Assembly (NCBI GenBank): GCA_020698575.1
Contig: CM036240.1
Span: forward strand, 22,342,711-22,406,710
Direction of reading: 5' to 3'
Length of the DNA: 64,000 bases
Source of the DNA: Bostrychus sinensis
Lineage: Eukaryota > Chordata > Actinopteri > Gobiiformes > Eleotridae
Below are positions 58,857 through 64,000 of the stretch, in pieces (within the stretch, counting starts at the first letter, position 1; the number at the start of each line of letters is the position of its first letter). The notes under the pieces were generated by a model, which did no database searches, was not told where the DNA came from, and saw nothing but the letters and a program-made list of their open reading frames with translations. A program made the translations under genes and the position numbers.

Positions 58857-59150
58857 CGGCAGCAGTGGCTCAGATGATAGAGACGTTCGCCCACTAACCC
58901 ATAGGTTGGCGGTTCAATACCCACTGCATACTGTTGTTGTGTCCTTGTGCAAGACACTTAACCCACCATGCCTATGTATGCATGAGTTAGTGTGGTTGTG
59001 CGTTTGGTGGTGGTCAGAGAGGCCATAGGTGTAGAAATGCAGCCACAGGCAACAGAAATAGCTCATCACCACCAAGTTTGACTGAGAAGTGAATGTATCT
59101 AGAAAGGGACAATATAAATCCAATGCGTTATTAATATTATTATTACTATA
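58857..59150 (+). repeat. tRNA-derived SINE
   Basis: The head has an A-box-like AGTGGCTCAGATGATAGAG and a B-box-like GGCGGTTCAATACCC. The body carries TGCAAGACACTTAACCCACC and the tail ends ATAAATCCAATGCGTTATTA, a tail motif shared by many fish SINEs. It is a full-length-looking copy upstream of dock9. Confidence 0.75.
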
Positions 59151-61034
59151 CATGTACCATGGCTCTCTGAGTGCTTCTACTTCACAGTATAGTGATTATC
59201 CAAGTAACAAAGCAGCATATTACATAAAAGACATTTCTCCAGCTGAAATAACCAAAGTACAGACTAAACATCTGCTCCAAAAATGGCTCACTGTAACCCT
59301 TAAATACCTCCACTTGTATCACTACAGCAATTCAAGCTGTTAGCAGTAAGTGGTGGGTGGAGCTGAATTAGGAACATCAAAGCCAGTGCATGTGGAAGGA
59401 TCAGGGTCAGCAAGTTTCCCTTTTCACACTAATGAACGCTGCTCACAACAAGGCCAAAAATGTCACACAAAGAGTGTCTAAAATGGGGTTGAGGAAGGGG
59501 TTCAAGAAAATCTGCACCTCTGGAGGTCAAAGTTCAAGTCGACATTGTGTTTCCATGTAGGCTTCCTCCTCTGTGACAATGACATCATCTTTAGCCAGTA
59601 AAAAGGTGGTAGATAAAACACACTGCCCCTGTAGAACCCCACAGAAACTCACAATAGGAAGTGGCTGCTTCCTGCTGATGTGAGAGCGTAAACCTTATCA
59701 TAACAAAAACATTCAAACCAATCAGATCTACCCATGTAAGCTGTGTGGACAGACTTTTTCAGATTGAAATGCAGAGAGGACAGTCAAAAGAAACCATCTG
59801 AAATCCATTTACAAGTGCACGGTTTACAAAAGAGAAGTCAAGTCAGGATCAGAACAATTCAAAATATCTGTGGGCTGCTAACATAGGTTTAGAATACCAC
59901 GTCAAATGCCAAGTATATATTTTAAGCACCTCAAATCAGCTAAATCATTGTCTAAACAGGCATTGCTTCTCGCAAATATCACAGGACTTTTGTTAGTAAG
60001 ATTCAGTGAAATTTGTGCTTGGCCTGGAGCAGACATCGGGGTTATCCTGTCTCTTAAAATGGTACAAAACAAACATAAAAGACCCACATCCTCTTCCTTT
60101 CACTTGATATTTTGGGATGGTTTATTTATGATGAAAATCACCCATTTTCCTGAAGGGTACCGCATCCTTTGCTTTGTAGTGAGGCCACCAGAAACATAAC
60201 AAAGCAGGGATAGGCAAAATTACCTATCAGGCATTAGCTCCGTCTGTTTCATGGGTGGCAGTACTGATATAGCAGAATTGCTTCAGGACCAGTCCAATAA
60301 AAAAAAAAAAAACACACCAAATATAGATTGAAACAAAACAATCCAGCTGCAGGGGGTAACAAACCAGTGTTCTTTTTGTGCAGGTCCCAAGCAAGGAAAA
60401 AGTCAAATAAAAACAAAAGAAGATTCAGAGAAACAAAACATTGAGCAAATATTTCCCAATTAACAGTTGTAAGAGTTTGAGACTCCCTTTTCTTTGCTTG
60501 GAAAGTAGTGAATGCTTCTGAATGGCCTGGCTATCATGCTATAGGGGCACATGGCACTAGTTTTAAATTCATTATACATACATTACACAGAATTTCATGT
60601 TTTTGTCCTTGTAGTTCACTGTCCTTTTAGGCCAGCCTGAGGATTGAACCTACAACCTCATTGCATGGGGGGCAAGAGCACTAACCTGTTTTCAATCCTG
60701 TTGCCCAGAGATGCTTATGTATATCTACACTGATGTTACAGCATTGGACCCATTTAGATTTAATAGATGCGTCTAATCCAGCCATACCTCTGCAAAGTCT
60801 TTGCCTCAGTGCCAGCTCGGATGGTCTGAAGCAGTGCCAAATTCTGCAGGCCTTGCAGCACCCCTCACTCCTAGCAGCTGTGGTTGGCTTCACTAGACAC
60901 AACATGGTGTAATCTCATAAAAAAATAAATACTTGCTTACTTTGCTTCCCCTACTGCTAAAATGCACTTCTACGTTTTTGTTTGCTGAATAATACTTTGC
61001 TGCACACAGCCGCAAAACACAGATGAATCAAATA

Positions 61035-61430
61035 AATAGAAATGGAAAGTAACTACAAGTACTACAAGTTACTCATGTTACACTTTTTGTTGAAAATATT
61101 TACGTGTACTTGTACAGGTTCCAAAGCATTCTATTACTTGAGTTTTTTTTTTTTTTTTTTTGTGCAACCAAGTTCAAGCTAAGTTTTTTTGTTGTAGCAA
61201 GTTGTTATTGGTAGTAGTGGTAGTGGCACAGTAGTAGTAGAAACAGTACCAGTATTAATAGCAGTAGCAGTTTTTGCAGTGCAATTACAAGAAAACAACT
61301 TTTATACATTTTACTTACAATTAAATGTTTTATTCGTGTAATACTTTTGTACTTTAACTTCTTGGATAATTCTCATTTATTGAAGTAACAGCCCTTTTAC
61401 TTGACTACAGATTTCCTCTACCCATCTTTA
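61035..61430. repeat. GTA-rich MITE copy
   Basis: GGAAAGTAACTACAAGTACT, a TAGTAGTGGTAGTGG run and TACTTGACTACAGATTTCC resemble the 7205 family. There is an 18-nt T run near 61144. The ends are worn. Confidence 0.4.
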
Positions 61431-62329
61431 GCTATAGTATACCATAGACATGAATGCTGCTACTGCCACCTAAAGGAGGATAAGTGTAGTGCATGATTTA
61501 TGATATGCTATTAACCACATAACAAACTATTTTTGTAAGGTAATATTACTAAGAATAGCTCCTGTATCCAAAGTGACGACCATTTGAATCACTGGAGTGA
61601 AACAACACTCTATCGACACATCAGCCTGCAATTTTTTTCCTGAACTTGCGCACAGCATTAGTATAAAGCACCTATTGTTCATCACATGGGTGTCACTTCC
61701 AGCAACTTGGTGTGAAAACAATCACTGCCATCTTACCACAGGAAGAAGAGGTGATTATGGGCATACAGGGAGCAAGTTAGAAAAAGCATGTAGCAATGTA
61801 GCAACAGAACCTATCAAGGTATCATTTTTCCCTAAACATGTGTTATCTTTAGCACAGCGCCAACGGTGACTAAGATTGGCTCTCTGCAAGGTCATTGGCC
61901 GAGCATTATCCAGGTGTGAAGTCAGTTTTAGAGGCAGAGCTGTTATTGGAGTCAGGCTCCGACATGTAGGGTGGAAACTCAGGGGAGAGGGATCCATGGG
62001 ACAAGCCTGCACTGGTCTGAGAGGGGGCCATCGCAGGGTGATGCATTCTGCAGTGGTCCAGTACAGTGTTAAAGACTGACTTCTTCATTTGGTTGTCTTC
62101 ATGTTCTCAATATGGATACTAAAGTGAAGGCAAACTGTCATCAACGATAAATGAATTGGCAAAAATATCATTATCATTATATCATATTAATTTAACTGAC
62201 CAGAGTTGTATTTTAGGGGCCAGGGCTTATGCTTGAAACCATAAAACATATGCCAAATATGTAGATTTATTATCACAACTGATCAAACAAAGACAATTAT
62301 ACTACTAAAAGCATTTGGCAGAGCCTCCG

Positions 62330-62930
62330 CTGAGGCATTGGCCCTTTGATGCAGCAGTAAAGACACAGCGTTCAGACCTGAATTTCAAAGTTCAGGGGTA
62401 AATACTTTATCCAATGAGCCAAAAAGCCTTACTATCTCAGAAGAATTCACCAGTTATTTGTTCTTTTACTGACCAAAAAACCTCCACATCGAGAGGAGCC
62501 ATGCTGAGGTGGCTCGGGCATCTGTTCCGGATGCCTCCTGGACGTCTCCCTGGGGAGGTGTTCCGGGCATGTCCCACCGGGAGGAGGCCCCGGGGAAGAC
62601 CTAGGACACGCTGGAGGGACTACGTCTCTCGGCTGGCCTGGGAACGCCTTGGGGTTCCTCTAGAGGAGCTGGAGGAAGTGTCCGGGGAGAGGGATGTCTG
62701 GGTGTCCCTGCTTAGACTGCTGCCCCCACGACCCGGCCCCGGATAAGCGGATGAAGATGGATGGATGGACTGACCAAAAAAAAAAAAAACTTCCCCCAAG
62801 CTGATTTTTCCTGAAAATGTAACAATTATATTTTTGACTTTTACTTTTTGAGCTATCTTACTATACTAAAAGTCTCATAAACCAACAAACCTTCTTGACA
62901 GAGGTAATAATTGGATGAAAGGTGAGTATA
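62330..62930 (-). repeat. tRNA-containing composite repeat, copy 6, split by a LINE
   Basis: The minus strand reads, 5'->3', ACCTCTGTCAAGAAGG, GCTCAAAAAGTAAAAGTC, then (after the insertion at 62481-62768) TGGCTCATTGGATAAAGT, ACCCCTGAACTTTG. It is the longest copy and gives the order of the family. The arms join once the insert is ignored. Confidence 0.65.
62481..62768 (+). mobile_element. 5'-truncated LINE 3' end (RTE/Rex3-like) with target duplication
   Basis: The plus-strand frame encodes the C-terminal tail of a reverse-transcriptase polyprotein (MLRWLGHLFRMPPGRL, RPRGRPRTRWRDYVSRLAWE, LLRLLPPRPGPG) and then a stop and a tail of GATG units. The 13-mer ACTGACCAAAAAA occurs at both edges (62468-62480 and 62769-62781), the expected target-site duplication. 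The GATG tail and tail peptide point to the fish Rex3/RTE group; the group name is from recall. Confidence 0.8.
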
Positions 62931-63754
62931 GTTCATTTAAAAACCTAAAGTAAGCCTGGATTTGACAGAATTAAAACCAAAAAAATAGAGTACAGTGTCA
63001 TGTTATTAGACATCAAACAGAAAGTGCAACCAAGATAATCAGTTATTAAATTAGTTAGTTAATAGCTTTAATATGACATGCATTGAGTGGTTAACCATAA
63101 ATCCAGGTCTGTGGCTAATGCATTATATTTCCTGATGGCCTTTAGCAAAACAAGCTGATTACCTAACAGATGGCATATGCTGAGACTGACACTGAAGGAG
63201 AGCCACAATGCAAGTCAGTGACCCTGAGCAGATTAAAAGGCAGCTTTAATCATGAAGTTCCTTTCCAAACAGGTACACATAGTGCAGGGTAGATGACAGA
63301 TGAATGACATAATCAATAAACAGTGAAATCTTTACAATTATCAGAAAACAAAGTCACTGTTAAGATGGCAGTTATGGCACAGTTGTGACTTACAAATGCC
63401 ACACAGGATAACTAAGAGGAAAAAGGGAAGACTTTGGGAAGGATCAGCTAATCTCACTTGGCTCATTGTTTGCAATCAGTGGAAATCCTCTTGAGCTTGG
63501 TTCAATGACGACTGCTGACAATCAGAGGAAACATAGGATGGAGGAGGAGGAGATGATCACGTCCGTCCACCTGCACCGTTAATGTGGCACTGTTTTTAGT
63601 GGATTGTATCGTGCCATGTGGTTCCCTGGGGAGGACACTAACAGCTGTGAAAAGGGATTGCCCCTAGTTGATGCCAATAGATGCTAATCCTTTAGTTAAT
63701 TACAACATATGAGAAACTGCAAACAAAAACACAATATGTTCACTATTCAACAGA

Positions 63755-63905
63755 CCTGGTTTAGCCCTAGTTTAGCCTTCGTTAGGACCTAGTTTAGCCC
63801 TGATTAAATCCTAGTTTATTCATGGTTTAGCCCTGGTTAAGCCCTGGTCTAGTCATGGTTAGTCCTGGTGTAGCCCTGGTTTAGTTTTAGTTTAGACCCA
63901 GTTCA
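63755..63905 (+). repeat. Degenerate minisatellite, unit about 12 bp (TAGCCCTGGTTT-like)
   Basis: Variants of TAGCCCTGGTTT, TAGCCCTAGTTT and TAGTCCTGGTGT follow each other about a dozen times, with changed bases and spacing. It is a tandem repeat with no coding frame. Confidence 0.8.
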
Positions 63906-64000
63906 ATCCAAATATATCATTATTATAATAGTAATAGTAAACTTTTTTTTAAAATACTGGACAGCCCTACCTCCCAGACATAATTAGCCTATGAATTGTT

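Larger units (their letters stand above)
56190..64000. other. Non-coding region upstream of the MGCTTS exon
   Basis: Apart from the SINEs, MITEs, LINE and minisatellite listed, no exon, RNA gene or conserved peptide was recognised. It is either intergenic or an intron of a longer dock9 transcript, whose other first exons could lie beyond the window. Stretches near 57480-57770 and 63180-63620 are less repetitive and might be regulatory. Confidence 0.5.

Noticed and set aside
60681..60905. 74-codon minus-strand frame as another dock9 first exon
   Set aside because: It does not resemble any DOCK N-terminus, and no donor in the right phase was convincing.
62414..62746. 110-codon frame as a host protein
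   Set aside because: Its Arg-rich tail is the C-terminus of a LINE reverse-transcriptase frame, bounded by target duplications and a GATG tail.

Overview
The window is vertebrate nuclear DNA, almost certainly from a teleost fish. It is AT-rich and intron-rich with consensus GT-AG splicing, and it is littered with short non-autonomous DNA transposons, tRNA-derived repeats, a Tc1-like element and a GATG-tailed LINE fragment, all typical of fish. I found no prokaryotic, organellar or viral gene. Exons were found by reading conserved protein segments on the minus strand and placing splice sites by eye. Family names come from recalled similarity to vertebrate proteins, not from a database search.

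Two genes were found, both on the minus strand, head to tail. (1) slc15a1 (PepT1, intestinal H+/oligopeptide cotransporter) occupies 3037-9323. It has 23 coding exons that join in frame to 731 residues plus stop. (2) dock9 (zizimin-1, a CDC42 guanine-nucleotide exchange factor) runs from its stop codon at 10324 up to alternative first exons at 49099-49209 and 55220-55390. Its 54 shared coding exons total 6174 nt (2057 residues plus stop), giving products of about 2094 or 2114 residues. DOCK9 and SLC15A1 are also neighbours in mammals, so this is conserved synteny. Only about 130 bp separate the likely dock9 poly(A) signal from the TATA-like box of slc15a1.

Layout: 1-2870 is intergenic, downstream of slc15a1, with only a repeat scrap. 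2874-9440 holds slc15a1 with its poly(A) signal and promoter. 9567-10323 is the dock9 3' UTR. 10324-17084 carries mainly the catalytic DHR2 end of dock9, 17153-24708 the helical middle, 24785-25843 the DHR1/C2 domain, 26126-31485 a linker, 32724-36229 the PH domain and 38801-46455 the N-terminal region. 46456-55390 holds the alternative starts. 55391-64000 is non-coding: upstream sequence or an intron of a longer dock9 transcript.

The most notable signals are two alternative dock9 N-termini, one beginning MGCTTS (an N-myristoylation/palmitoylation-type start); a 6-nt microexon next to a 30-nt cassette in DHR2; two GC-AG introns; a Lys in place of the charge-pair Arg in PepT1; a composite tRNA-containing repeat family with several copies, one of them broken by a LINE insertion with a clear target-site duplication; and several DNA-transposon remnants with readable ends. 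I did not see an unknown multi-gene system here.
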